64,000 bases of DNA, from NCBI RefSeq assembly GCF_009363795.1, contig NZ_CP045420.1:1283001-1347000 (forward strand), given 5' to 3'. The stretch is from Palleronia sp. THAF1. Its GTDB lineage: Bacteria > Pseudomonadota > Alphaproteobacteria > Rhodobacterales > Rhodobacteraceae. Both the position numbers and the translations under genes were made by a program. How positions within the stretch are numbered: position 1 is the stretch's first letter; the number at the start of each line of letters is the position of its first letter. Below the pieces are notes generated by a model. That model ran no database searches. It was not told the origin of the DNA and worked only from the letters and a program-made list of their open reading frames with translations. Of the stretch, positions 53,999 through 62,697 are shown piece by piece.

Positions 53999-55195
53999 TT
54001 AGCGGTATCCGACGGACGACAGCTCGCCATCCTCAACGACGAATTCCTGGTAGCTGCCAGCGGCTTCGCCCGGACCGACCAGCTCGACGCCGGTGGCGCC
54101 CTGGTAATCGACCTCACCGCCGTCGGCGATGATTTGCAGCGCCTTCGACAGCTCACCCGGCAGGATCTGCTCGCCCGGAGCGTTGGCGACGTCCATCACG
54201 CTGCCCTTGTACTCGTTGGCATCGGTGGAGCCAGAAGCCGCCATCGCCAGCAGGATCAGCGCCGCCGCGTCGTAGCTTTCGCCTGCGTAGACAGAGGTAC
54301 CGTCGATGCCAGCCTCGGACGCCATCTCCTGGAACATCGCGCCGCCTTCGTTGTCGGAGCCGGGCGCGGTGCCGATGGTGCCGTTCAGGTCAGCACCGAA
54401 ACGCTCGGTCAGGCTATCGCCGATCATACCGTCGCCCAGCGCGAACATGTCGAAGGCGCCGGTGTCCAGCGCAGACTGGATGACGCCCGCGCCGCCCTGA
54501 TCCACGTAACCCAGCACGACCAGCGCGTCGCCACCGGCAGAGGCCAGCGCGCCCACTTCGGCAGAGTAGTCGGCCTTGCCGTCCTCATGCGCGGCCGACA
54601 GGGTGACGGTGCCGCCCATCTCTTCGAAGGCGGCGGTGAAGGCATCGGCGAAGCCCTTGCCGTAGTCGTTGTTGGTGTAGGTCACGGCGACTTCGCTCAT
54701 GCCCTGCTCGTTCAGGATGGTGGCCAGAACTTCACCCTGACGGGCGTCGGACGGCGCGGTGCGGAAGAACAGGTCATTGTCTTCGGCGGTGGACAGGCCG
54801 GGCGAGGTTGCAGAGGGCGAGATCATCACAATGCCGTTGGGCACGGCGACGTTGGCCAGAACCGCGCCGGTCACGCCGGAACAGTCGGCACCCATGATAC
54901 CGGCCACACCGTCAGAGGTGACCATGCGCTCGGCGGCGGCCGTCGCGGCGGCGGAGTCGACGCAGGTGGCGTCACCGCGCACGGGCTCGACCATCATGCC
55001 GTCCATGAAGTTGGCGTCACCCGAAGCTTCGGAAATCGCCATCTCGGCACCGGCGGCCATGTTCGGCGTCAGGCTTTCGATGGGACCGGTGAAGCTGAGC
55101 AGGACGCCCATTTTCAGGCTGTCGGAATGGCTTTCGGCGACGGCGGCACCTGCGGTCAGTGCGATGGCGGCGGTGCCGATCAGTAGCTTTTTCAT
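53999..55195 (-). CDS. livK: branched-chain amino acid-type ABC transporter substrate-binding protein
   Basis: The 398-residue type I periplasmic binding protein has a signal peptide (MKKLLIGTAAIALTAGAAVA). KMGVLLSFTGPIESLTPNMAAG and GIMGADCSGVTGAVLANVAVPNG are LivK-like and contribute to ligand binding. The mature chain is acidic, as in marine bacteria. Branched-chain amino acids are the default substrate, but close family members also bind amides, urea-type compounds and betaines. The surrounding catabolic genes leave this open. Confidence 0.92.
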   Translation of the reverse strand: MKKLLIGTAAIALTAGAAVAESHSDSLKMGVLLSFTGPIESLTPNMAAGAEMAISEASGDANFMDGMMVEPVRGDATCVDSAAATAAAERMVTSDGVAGIMGADCSGVTGAVLANVAVPNGIVMISPSATSPGLSTAEDNDLFFRTAPSDARQGEVLATILNEQGMSEVAVTYTNNDYGKGFADAFTAAFEEMGGTVTLSAAHEDGKADYSAEVGALASAGGDALVVLGYVDQGGAGVIQSALDTGAFDMFALGDGMIGDSLTERFGADLNGTIGTAPGSDNEGGAMFQEMASEAGIDGTSVYAGESYDAAALILLAMAASGSTDANEYKGSVMDVANAPGEQILPGELSKALQIIADGGEVDYQGATGVELVGPGEAAGSYQEFVVEDGELSSVGYR

Positions 55196-55246
55196 CTCTA
55201 TCTCCCATGTGACGGGGCTGTGATCGCCCCTTTCTTGATGCGCGCG

Positions 55247-55275
55247 ACTATTTGCGGTGTGGCGTGGCGATGCAA
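55247..55275 (-). promoter_or_regulatory. possible promoter of the liv operon
   Basis: On the minus strand TTGCAT (55275-55270) and AATAGT (55252-55247) are 17 bp apart, about 50 bp before the livK start. Matches to consensus are partial. Confidence 0.33.
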
Positions 55276-55388
55276 GGGGATAGCTGCGTCAAGCTTGGTA
55301 CGCCCGGTTTGTTTGGGTGACGCCCCCGAAGAAGAACGCGCGCTTGCGTCGCGTTGGCCGCGGGCTGCGGCGGCACCATGTATGGCGC

Positions 55389-55862
55389 ATGACAGACCTA
55401 CCGCCAGAGACCGTGCAGGACTACCCCCGACCACCCGCCTTGCAGCCGGTGCCCCAACGCATCCGCGTGATGCTGGGCGGCGCAGTGGTGGCCGATACGA
55501 CCCGCGCGCTGCGCGTGCTAGAAACACACCACGCACCGACCTATTACCTGCCGCCTGACGACGTATCGGCAACGCTGACACCTACATCCGGCGGCAGCTT
55601 TTGCGAGTGGAAGGGGCAGGCGCGCTACTTCGATGTCACAGCCGGTGGCGTGGCCGCAAAGCGCGCGGCGTGGTTCTACGATACCCCCACGCGTGCTTTC
55701 GCAGACCTCACCGGTTACCTCGCCTTCTATGCTGCCCAGATGGAAGCCTGCTTCGTCGGCGATATCCGCGTCGATCCGCAGGACGGCAGTTTTTACGGCG
55801 GTTGGGTCACGCCCAATATGCAAGGTCGCATCAAGGGCGCGCGGGGGACCGAGCATTGGTGA
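55389..55862 (+). CDS. DUF427 family protein
   Basis: The 157-residue product has the DUF427 pattern: IRVMLGGAVVADTTRALRVLETHHAPTYYLP, then CEWKGQARYFDV, AAWFYDTP and AFYAAQMEACFVGDIRVDPQDG. The function is unknown and the fold is a small beta-barrel. ATG 55389 gives the normal start. Its TGA overlaps the GTG of the ABC1 kinase gene. Confidence 0.88.
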   Translation: MTDLPPETVQDYPRPPALQPVPQRIRVMLGGAVVADTTRALRVLETHHAPTYYLPPDDVSATLTPTSGGSFCEWKGQARYFDVTAGGVAAKRAAWFYDTPTRAFADLTGYLAFYAAQMEACFVGDIRVDPQDGSFYGGWVTPNMQGRIKGARGTEHW

Positions 55863-57172
55863 AAGAGGATCGTGCCGGCGTCGCCGTGCCCTCTGGCCGC
55901 TGGACGCGGATGGCGCGGATGGGCGGTCTTGCCGGTGGCATCGCAGGCGGCGCTTTGGCGCAAGGGTTCGGCCAAGCGGCACGGGGACACGCGCCGCGCT
56001 TGGCCGACATGGTGATGACACCCGCCAACGCCCGCCGCATCGCGACAGAGCTTGGCAAGATGCGCGGGGCGGCGATGAAGGTCGGACAGTTGATGTCCAT
56101 GGACGCGGGCGACGTGATGCCGCCCGAGATCGCCGCGATCCTAGATCGTCTGCGCATGGACGCCGACCCGATGCCACCCAAGCAGCTTCGCGATGTGCTT
56201 GATGCGGAATGGGGCACCGGCTGGCAAAAGTGGTTCCAGCGGTTCGACGTGCGCCCCATCGCGGCAGCCTCCATCGGGCAGGTGCATCGCGCGATAACGA
56301 AAGACGGGCGCGATCTGGCGCTTAAGGTTCAGTATCCGGGCGTGCGGGACAGCATCGATAGCGACATCGCCAACATCGCGGGTCTGGTGCGTTTATCGGG
56401 GGCAGCCGGGCGCGGGATCGACATGGCTCCGATACTGGAAACGGCTCGGCAGCAGTTGCATGAGGAGGCGGACTACAGCCGCGAGGGCGATAATTTGGAT
56501 GCCTTCGGGCGATTCATGGCGGGAGACGAGGGCTTCGTCGTGCCGAAGCGCCACGATGATTTTTGCACCGACAACATCCTGGCGATGGACTACCTGCGCG
56601 GCGTGCCGGTCGAGCAGATGACCGATGCGTCGCAAGAGCAACGGGACGCGCTGGCGGAGCGGCTTATCACGTTGGTTCTGCGAGAGCTGTTCGATTTCGG
56701 CGCGATGCAGACCGACCCGAACTTCGCCAATTATCTGGTGGAGCCTGAAACGGGTCGCATCGTCCTTCTGGACTTCGGCGCGGTGCGTTATCTGCCGGAC
56801 AGTTTGACCGCCGCGTTTCGCGACCTGATGGAGGCCGGGCTGACCCGCGACCCGGCTGCTGCCAAGGCCGCGATGATCGAAATCGGCTTGTTCACCGCCG
56901 ATACGCCCGCCCACCAGCAGGATTTGATCCTAAACATGTTTGATACCGGAATGAGCGCCCTGCGCGATGGTCCGTTCGACTTCGGCGCCAGCGACTTGGC
57001 CCGCCGTCTGCGCGACATGGGCATGGCACTGGGAGAGGGGCGGGACTTCACCCACGTGCCGCCCGGCGACACGCTGCTGGTGCAGCGCAAGGTCGCCGGG
57101 ACGTATCTGCTGGCCGCACGGCTTCGCGCGCGAGTCGATCTGGCGCAGGTGGTCGCCCCGTTCAGAGGCTAG
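55859..57172 (+). CDS. ABC1/ADCK (UbiB-like) atypical kinase
   Basis: The GTG start gives 437 residues. Conserved ABC1 features are the KxGQ-type helix GAAMKVGQLMSMD (about 75-87), ASIGQVHRA as nucleotide loop, LALKVQYPGV with the catalytic Lys, QLHEEADYSREG, the MQTDPNFANYL catalytic loop (Asp-x4-Asn) and LLDFGAVR (metal Asp). Relatives support ubiquinone synthesis or lipid homeostasis. Translation is coupled to DUF427 (GTGA overlap). Confidence 0.9.
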   Translation: MKEDRAGVAVPSGRWTRMARMGGLAGGIAGGALAQGFGQAARGHAPRLADMVMTPANARRIATELGKMRGAAMKVGQLMSMDAGDVMPPEIAAILDRLRMDADPMPPKQLRDVLDAEWGTGWQKWFQRFDVRPIAAASIGQVHRAITKDGRDLALKVQYPGVRDSIDSDIANIAGLVRLSGAAGRGIDMAPILETARQQLHEEADYSREGDNLDAFGRFMAGDEGFVVPKRHDDFCTDNILAMDYLRGVPVEQMTDASQEQRDALAERLITLVLRELFDFGAMQTDPNFANYLVEPETGRIVLLDFGAVRYLPDSLTAAFRDLMEAGLTRDPAAAKAAMIEIGLFTADTPAHQQDLILNMFDTGMSALRDGPFDFGASDLARRLRDMGMALGEGRDFTHVPPGDTLLVQRKVAGTYLLAARLRARVDLAQVVAPFRG

Positions 57173-57189
57173 GCGACCACGCCAGACGA

Positions 57190-58185
57190 TCAGTTCAGCG
57201 CGGCGTCCGTGATTTCAGTCGTGTAGGCGCCGGTCGGCTCTTCGGTGATGGCCGGGTTTTCCTCGGACACCGCCGACAGCAGGGTGGACACCGTCTGCTG
57301 GTAAGAGCCTTCGTCCAAGGCGCCGTTCGATCCTTCGGTCAATTTAGCCACTTCGCCCATCATGTAGATCTGGTGATCCAGCGTCTGCGCACCGGAGGAG
57401 TCGTTGTCGATGACGATCTGGGCGGCCTCTTCAGGGTTCTCCTCGGCGTACTTCCAGCCCTTCATCGAGGCGCGCACGAAGCGGACCATCTTGTCGGTGA
57501 ACTCGGGGTCTTCGAGGTCTTCTTCCAAGACGTAAAGACCATCCTCCAGCATCCCGAAGCCTTCGTTCAGGTAGTTGAAGTTGACCAACTCGTCCTCGCC
57601 ATAGCCCGCATCCAGCACCTGACCGTATTCGTTGTAGGTCATGGTAGAGATGCAGTCGGCCTGACCCTGCAGCAGCGGATCGACGTTGAACGCTTGCTTG
57701 AGCACTTCGACGCCTTCCTCAGACCCGTCCGTCGGCAGGCCGAGCGATGCCATGTAGGCGTAGAACGGGTACTCGTTGCCGAAGAACCAGACGCCCAGCG
57801 TGCGGCCGGGGAAGTCCTGTGGGGTCTCGACCCCGGTTTCGGCCAGACAGGTCAGCTGCAGGCCGCCAGATGCGAATGGCTGTGCGATATTCACCAGCGG
57901 CACGCCCCGCTCACGTGCGGCCAAAGCAGCGGCCATCCACGTGACGATCACGTCGGCGCCGCCGCCCGCGATCACCTGTTCCGGCGCGATGTCGGGGCCG
58001 CCGGGGTTGATGGTGACGTCCAGGTTTTCCGCGTCATAGAAGCCCTGCGCCTCGGCCACGTAATAGCCTGCGAACTGGGCTTGCGTGACCCACTTCAGTT
58101 GCAGCGTAACCTCGTCGGCCTCTTGCGCGTGCAGGGGTGACAGGGCCGTGGCGGCGAGTGCGGTGGCGATCAGAATGGGTCTCAT
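57190..58185 (-). CDS. ABC transporter substrate-binding protein (NMT1/ThiY type)
   Basis: The 331-residue periplasmic protein has a signal peptide (MRPILIATALAATALSPLHA). The family opening is LQLKWVTQAQFAGYYVAEAQGFY, followed by DIAPEQVIAGGGADVIVTW. The NMT1/THI5-like family binds pyrimidine or thiamine precursors and related heterocycles. With dihydropyrimidinase and a ureido-hydrolase in the same operon, a pyrimidine base or hydantoin-like ligand is likely. It is the last gene of the minus-strand operon. Confidence 0.9.
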   Translation of the reverse strand: MRPILIATALAATALSPLHAQEADEVTLQLKWVTQAQFAGYYVAEAQGFYDAENLDVTINPGGPDIAPEQVIAGGGADVIVTWMAAALAARERGVPLVNIAQPFASGGLQLTCLAETGVETPQDFPGRTLGVWFFGNEYPFYAYMASLGLPTDGSEEGVEVLKQAFNVDPLLQGQADCISTMTYNEYGQVLDAGYGEDELVNFNYLNEGFGMLEDGLYVLEEDLEDPEFTDKMVRFVRASMKGWKYAEENPEEAAQIVIDNDSSGAQTLDHQIYMMGEVAKLTEGSNGALDEGSYQQTVSTLLSAVSEENPAITEEPTGAYTTEITDAALN

Positions 58186-58217
58186 GGGGTAATCCTCTCT
58201 GTGGAAACGTCCGGGGT

Positions 58218-59165
58218 TCAGCCCCGGTTGGACGGATGCCAGAAGGTCACCCGGTTTTCGATGAACGCGATGATGCCGTAGAATAAGCTGCCCGCAAGGG
58301 CGGCGACCGTGATTTCCGCCCAGACCATATCAAGCGCCAGTTGACCCACGCTGACAGAGATGCGGAATCCGACGCCTTGGATCGGACTGCCGAAAAATTC
58401 GGCAACGATGGCACCGACAAGCGCGAGCGTGGTGGCGATCTTAAGGCCGTTGAAGATAAAGGGCATGGCCGATGGCAGGCGCAGTTTGCGCAGGCTTTGC
58501 CAGTAGGACGCGCCATAGGTGTGCATCAGATCGCGTTGCATGGTCTGGCTGTCGGCCAGCCCCGCCACGGTATTCACCAGGATCGGAAAGAAGACCATCA
58601 CGGTGACAACGGCGGCCTTGCTCTGCCAGTCGAAGCCGAACCACATCACTAGGATGGGTGCTGTGCCGACGATGGGCAGAGCGGCCATGAAGTTGCCAAC
58701 GGGCAGCAACCCGCGTTTCAGGAAGCCGAAGCGGTCGGCCAGTAGCGCGGTGGCGAAAGCGGCGAGCGCGCCGATCACGTAACCCGACAGCGCGCCTTTG
58801 CTCACCGTCTGTACGAAGTCGCCCCACAGCGTCGGCAGGTTGTTTGCAAAGGCGGAGGCGATGGCCGATGGCGCGGGTAGGATGACGCCGGGAACGCCAA
58901 AGAGACGGACGGTGGCCTCCCACAGGATGAGGATGGTTGCGCCGAACAGGATCGGGACGGCGGTGCGAGCGGCCACACCGTCGAACCCGGCGAGGCGAAT
59001 ATTCAGGGCCCAGCCTGTAGCCCAGATCGTGATGATAGAGGCGAGACGCATATCAATGAAGGCTAGCAAGAAGATGACAAAGAGTGCGGCATACACGAAA
59101 GGCATCGCCGGTCCCCAGAACGCGTGAGCCGGATGCCGCTGCAGGATATCGTATAGGTTCCTCAT
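58218..59165 (-). CDS. ABC transporter permease (pyrimidine/hydantoin uptake)
   Basis: The 315-residue permease has about six or seven TM helices. The binding-protein-dependent transport signature EAA-like loop appears as DLMHTYGASYWQSLRKLRLPSAMPFIFNGLK. It pairs with the adjacent permease (59162-60160), whose stop overlaps its start (ATGA). It belongs to the SsuC/ThiX/TauC type. Confidence 0.9.
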   Translation of the reverse strand: MRNLYDILQRHPAHAFWGPAMPFVYAALFVIFLLAFIDMRLASIITIWATGWALNIRLAGFDGVAARTAVPILFGATILILWEATVRLFGVPGVILPAPSAIASAFANNLPTLWGDFVQTVSKGALSGYVIGALAAFATALLADRFGFLKRGLLPVGNFMAALPIVGTAPILVMWFGFDWQSKAAVVTVMVFFPILVNTVAGLADSQTMQRDLMHTYGASYWQSLRKLRLPSAMPFIFNGLKIATTLALVGAIVAEFFGSPIQGVGFRISVSVGQLALDMVWAEITVAALAGSLFYGIIAFIENRVTFWHPSNRG

Positions 59166-60160
59166 CGCCGCAGCCCCATGCGCGTCAGCACCGCGCGTTC
59201 GATCAGCCCAATAGCCCCGACCGCCAGCCCGGCAAGGATCGCGGCGGCAAAGAGGGCCGACCAGATTTGCACCGTTTGCCCATAGTAGCTGCCCGCCAGC
59301 AGCCGCGCGCCCAGACCGGCGACGGCGCCTGTGGGCAACTCTCCGACGATGGCGCCAACAAGGCTCGCCGCGATGCCGATCTTCAGAGATGCAAAGAGGT
59401 AGGGGGCCGAGGCGGGCAGGCGCAATTTCCAGAACGTCGCCACGCCTCCGGCGGCATAGGTTCGCAGCAGGTCCAGCTGCATCGCGTCAGGACTGCGCAG
59501 GCCCTTCACCATGCCCACGACGAGCGGGAAAAACGACAGATAGGCCGAGATGATGGCCTTCGGCACGATCCCCTGAATGCCGATGGAATAAAGCACCACG
59601 ATGATCATTGGCGCGATGGCGATGATGGGCACGGTTTGGCTGACGATGGCCCACGGCATGACGCTGCGGTCCATCACGCGGGAATGGACGATGCCCACGG
59701 CCAAAAGGATGCCAAGCCCGGTGCCGATGGCGAAGCCAAGAAGCGTGGCGCTGAACGTGACCCAGGCGTGATGGATCAGGCTGCGGTTCGAGGTGGGGGC
59801 GACGACGGCGGTGGTATTCCACAGCTCGACCGCCACCTGATGCGGTGCGGGCAGGCGCGGGCGATCTTGCGTAAAGGCACGCGCGGTCGCCGGGCCGGGG
59901 TTCAGCGCCGCCAGCGCAATCCCGGACATGCCGCGCCGCTCGCGCGGGCTTTCGGGGCGCACGACCTGATCGGCGCGCGACGCGTCCAGCACGGATTGCG
60001 CGGCGTTCATGGGGATGCAGGCGAGATACCAGATGGCGAGGAGGGCGCCGACGACAGTCAGAACAGGCAATGCAGTATGATGCAGGCGGCGAGCGATCCG
60101 GGACGCGCGCCCCGACCGCCCGATCCCCGCCGCGGGTGCAGAGAGCGGTGTGTCCGTCAT
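59162..60160 (-). CDS. ABC transporter permease (pyrimidine/hydantoin uptake)
   Basis: The 332-residue permease has a first TM at about residues 30-50, then a ~65-residue polar loop before the transporter core, and the EAA-type loop DLLRTYAAGGVATFWKLRLPASAPYLFASLK. It is a paralogue of the next permease. ATG 60160 overlaps the stop of the 76-residue gene. The long polar loop after TM1 is unusual compared with its partner. Confidence 0.9.
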   Translation of the reverse strand: MTDTPLSAPAAGIGRSGRASRIARRLHHTALPVLTVVGALLAIWYLACIPMNAAQSVLDASRADQVVRPESPRERRGMSGIALAALNPGPATARAFTQDRPRLPAPHQVAVELWNTTAVVAPTSNRSLIHHAWVTFSATLLGFAIGTGLGILLAVGIVHSRVMDRSVMPWAIVSQTVPIIAIAPMIIVVLYSIGIQGIVPKAIISAYLSFFPLVVGMVKGLRSPDAMQLDLLRTYAAGGVATFWKLRLPASAPYLFASLKIGIAASLVGAIVGELPTGAVAGLGARLLAGSYYGQTVQIWSALFAAAILAGLAVGAIGLIERAVLTRMGLRR

Positions 60161-60387
60161 GGAATACGAAAACGCTTCAAAGCAGCCACGACAAACGCGA
60201 TAATCGCAACGATTGAGATCAGGAATACAGGGCTGACCCATACCGGGATCTCTGTCGTGCCGAACGCAATGTCCATTAGCAGCCACCCGAACAGTACGAT
60301 GGCGAAGGTGGAGGTTCCGATCGCCCACCACGCCGCTTTGCGCGTATCGGGTTCTCCGGTCCAGCGGTTGTCGCGCCAGCGGCTCAT
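60157..60387 (-). CDS. small 2-TM membrane protein in the pyrimidine ABC operon
   Basis: The 76-residue product has a charged N-terminus (MSRWRDNRWTGEPDTRKAAW), two hydrophobic helices (about 19-39 and 49-69) and a basic end (ALKRFRIP). Both ends overlap neighbours (ATGA with the ATPase and with the permease), so it is translated as part of the transporter. It may be a transporter accessory subunit. The family is not recognised with confidence. Confidence 0.82.
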   Translation of the reverse strand: MSRWRDNRWTGEPDTRKAAWWAIGTSTFAIVLFGWLLMDIAFGTTEIPVWVSPVFLISIVAIIAFVVAALKRFRIP

Positions 60388-61226
60388 ACGTCCTCCATCC
60401 CCGCGCGCAGCCCCTCGCGGACGCGGTGGGCGATGGCGATGAACTCCGGGCTGTCGCGGATATCGAGCGGGCGCTCGCGCGGCAAGGGGCTGTCGATCAC
60501 GTCGGTGATGCGGCCCGGACGGGGGGACATGACGACGATTTTGGTCGACAGGTACACCGCCTCGGGAATCGAGTGGGTGACGAAGAGGATCGTTTTGCCG
60601 GTCCGGTCCCACAGCGCCAGAAGTTCTTCGTTCAGCCGATCCCGCACGATTTCGTCCAGCGCGCCGAAGGGTTCGTCCATCAGCAGCAGGTCCGCGTCGA
60701 AGGCAAGCGCCCGCGCGATAGAGGCGCGCTGCTGCATGCCGCCCGACAGCTGCCAGGGGTACTTGTTCTCGAACCCGTCCAGATCGACGAGCGCGAGCGT
60801 GTCCTTCACGCGCCGGTCCTTTTCGGCCTTGTCAAAGCCCATGATTTCCAGTGGCAGCCGGATGTTTCCGCCGATGGTCCGCCACGGATACAGACCCGCC
60901 GCCTGAAAGACATAGCCATAGGCGCGGGCTATGCGGGCCTCGTCGGCGGTCTGTCCGTTGACGGTAAGCGTGCCGCCCGTGGGCGTCTCCAACGCCGCGA
61001 CACAGCGCAGGAAAGTGGTCTTCCCGCAGCCCGAGGGGCCGATGAAGCTGACAAATTCGCCGGGCGCAACCGACAGATATACGTCCTTCAGCGCGTGGAC
61101 GGGGCCGTCGTTGGTGCGAAAAGTCAGATCGAGGGACTGGGCGGAGACAACAGCAGGGGCGCTGCCCCCGCCCGTTCCGGGCTCCCCCGAGGTATTTTCG
61201 GAACGATGAAGGGTAGCGTCATCCAT
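60384..61226 (-). CDS. ABC transporter ATP-binding protein (pyrimidine/hydantoin uptake)
   Basis: The 280-residue ATPase has Walker A IGPSGCGKTTFLR, signature QLSGGMQQRASIARAL, Walker B LLLMDEPFGALDE and the H-loop FVTHSIPEA, as in SsuB/TauB/ThiZ. The first ~28 residues (SENTSGEPGTGGGSAPAV region) lie before the usual start of the domain and are encoded by a dispersed non-coding-type repeat (61151-61210). No alternative start lies between the repeat and the domain, so the repeat appears to be translated. It follows dihydropyrimidinase by 6 bp. Confidence 0.92.
   Translation of the reverse strand: MDDATLHRSENTSGEPGTGGGSAPAVVSAQSLDLTFRTNDGPVHALKDVYLSVAPGEFVSFIGPSGCGKTTFLRCVAALETPTGGTLTVNGQTADEARIARAYGYVFQAAGLYPWRTIGGNIRLPLEIMGFDKAEKDRRVKDTLALVDLDGFENKYPWQLSGGMQQRASIARALAFDADLLLMDEPFGALDEIVRDRLNEELLALWDRTGKTILFVTHSIPEAVYLSTKIVVMSPRPGRITDVIDSPLPRERPLDIRDSPEFIAIAHRVREGLRAGMEDV
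61151..61210 (-). repeat. dispersed element copy 2, inside the ATPase 5' coding region
   Basis: On the minus strand it reads TTCATCGTTC, CGAAAATACCTCGGGGGAG, then a GC-rich GGGGGCAGCGCCCC hairpin. The head matches the element after rnj (24573-24622). I recall similar elements between genes in roseobacters. Here it spans codons 6-25 of the ATPase gene. Confidence 0.65.
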
Positions 61227-61232
61227 TCCAGA

Positions 61233-62687
61233 TCAGACGCCGCTCGCCGGAATGCCCGACCGCTCCACCGGCCTTGGCGCGGTGATTGCCTTGTAGCTGG
61301 AGAGCGCCTGCGAAACGGCTCCTTTCGGCGGGCGTTTGACGAACTGGCCGTGGCCTTCCTCGGCCCGCAGCTCTCCGTCGTGGATGGCGACGTGGCCTCG
61401 GGTGAGGGTGAAGCGGGGCAGGCCTTTGACGTGCTGGCCTTCGAAGACGTTGTAGTCGATGGCGCTGACCTGTTTGTCGGCGGTGATCGTCTTTTCCTTT
61501 TCGGGGTCCCACACCACGAGATCGGCGTCGGCCCCCACAGCGACCGCGCCCTTGCGAGGGTAGCAGTTCAGGATCTTGGCGATGTTGGTCGAGGTGACGG
61601 CGACGAATTCGTTTGGCGTCAGGCGGCCGGTGGCGACGCCGTGGGTCCAGAGCATCGGCATCCGATCCTCCAGTCCGCCGGTGCCGTTGGGGATCTTGGT
61701 GAAATCGCCGACGCCATAGCGTTTTTGTTCGGTGGTGAAGGCGCAGTGGTCGGTGGCCACCACGGACAAAGAGCCCGATTGCAGACCTGCCCAGAGCGAA
61801 TCCTGATGCTTCTTGTTGCGGAACGGGGGGGACATGACGCGGCGGGCGGCGTGGTCCCAGTCGGTGTTGAAGTACTCGGATTCGTCCAGCGTCAGGTGCT
61901 GGATCAGCGGCTCTCCCCAGACGCGCTTGCCCTGCTGGCGGGCGCGGCGGATGGCTTCGTGGCTGTCCTCGCAGGAGGTATGCACGACATAGAGCGGCAC
62001 GCCCGCCATGTCGGCGATCATGATGGCGCGGTTGGTGGCCTCGCCCTCGACCTGCGGCGGGCGGGAGTAGGCGTGCGCCTCGGGGCCGGTGTTGCCTTCG
62101 GCCAGCAGCTTCGCCGACAGGTCCGCGACCACGTCACCGTTTTCGGCGTGGACCATGGCGATGGCGCCCAGTTCCGCAAGGCGCTGGAAGGAGGCGTACA
62201 TCTCATCGTCCTGCACCATCAGCGCGCCCTTGTAGGCCATGAAGTGCTTGAAGGTGTTGATGCCGCGGTCCTTTACGACCGTTTCCATCTCGTCGAAGAC
62301 CTGCTCGCCCCACCAGGTGACGGCCATGTGGAACGAGTAATCGCAGGCCGCGCAGCCCGACTTGTTGTCCCACATCTGAATGGCGTCGAGCAGGCCTTGG
62401 CCGGGTGAGGGCAGGGCGAAGTCCACCACCATAGTTGTGCCGCCCGCGAGGGCTGCGCGTGTGCCAGAGGCGAAATCATCGGTGGAGTAGGTGCCCATGA
62501 AGGGCATTTCCAGATGCGTATGCGGGTCGATCCCGCCGGGCATGACGTAGCAGCCGGTGGCGTCAAGTTCCTCGTCGCCCTTCAGGCCGGGGCCGATCTG
62601 GGTGATCTTGCCGCCGTCGATCAGGACGTCTGCGGCGTAGGTCAGATCATGGGTGACGATGGTGCCGTTGCGGATGACGGTGGTCAT
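61233..62687 (-). CDS. hydA: dihydropyrimidinase (D-hydantoinase)
   Basis: The enzyme opens dihydrouracil/dihydrothymine or hydantoin rings to N-carbamoyl amino acids, the second step of reductive pyrimidine catabolism. The 484-residue amidohydrolase has the zinc motif GGIDPHTHLEMPFMG (H-x-H), the carboxylated-lysine segment NTFKHFMAYKGALM, VHAENGD, HTSCEDSHEA and VVATDHCAF with the catalytic Asp. A downstream ureidopropionase-type amidohydrolase and an uptake system are in the same operon. Confidence 0.95.
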   Translation of the reverse strand: MTTVIRNGTIVTHDLTYAADVLIDGGKITQIGPGLKGDEELDATGCYVMPGGIDPHTHLEMPFMGTYSTDDFASGTRAALAGGTTMVVDFALPSPGQGLLDAIQMWDNKSGCAACDYSFHMAVTWWGEQVFDEMETVVKDRGINTFKHFMAYKGALMVQDDEMYASFQRLAELGAIAMVHAENGDVVADLSAKLLAEGNTGPEAHAYSRPPQVEGEATNRAIMIADMAGVPLYVVHTSCEDSHEAIRRARQQGKRVWGEPLIQHLTLDESEYFNTDWDHAARRVMSPPFRNKKHQDSLWAGLQSGSLSVVATDHCAFTTEQKRYGVGDFTKIPNGTGGLEDRMPMLWTHGVATGRLTPNEFVAVTSTNIAKILNCYPRKGAVAVGADADLVVWDPEKEKTITADKQVSAIDYNVFEGQHVKGLPRFTLTRGHVAIHDGELRAEEGHGQFVKRPPKGAVSQALSSYKAITAPRPVERSGIPASGV

Positions 62688-62697
62688 TTTCTTTCCT

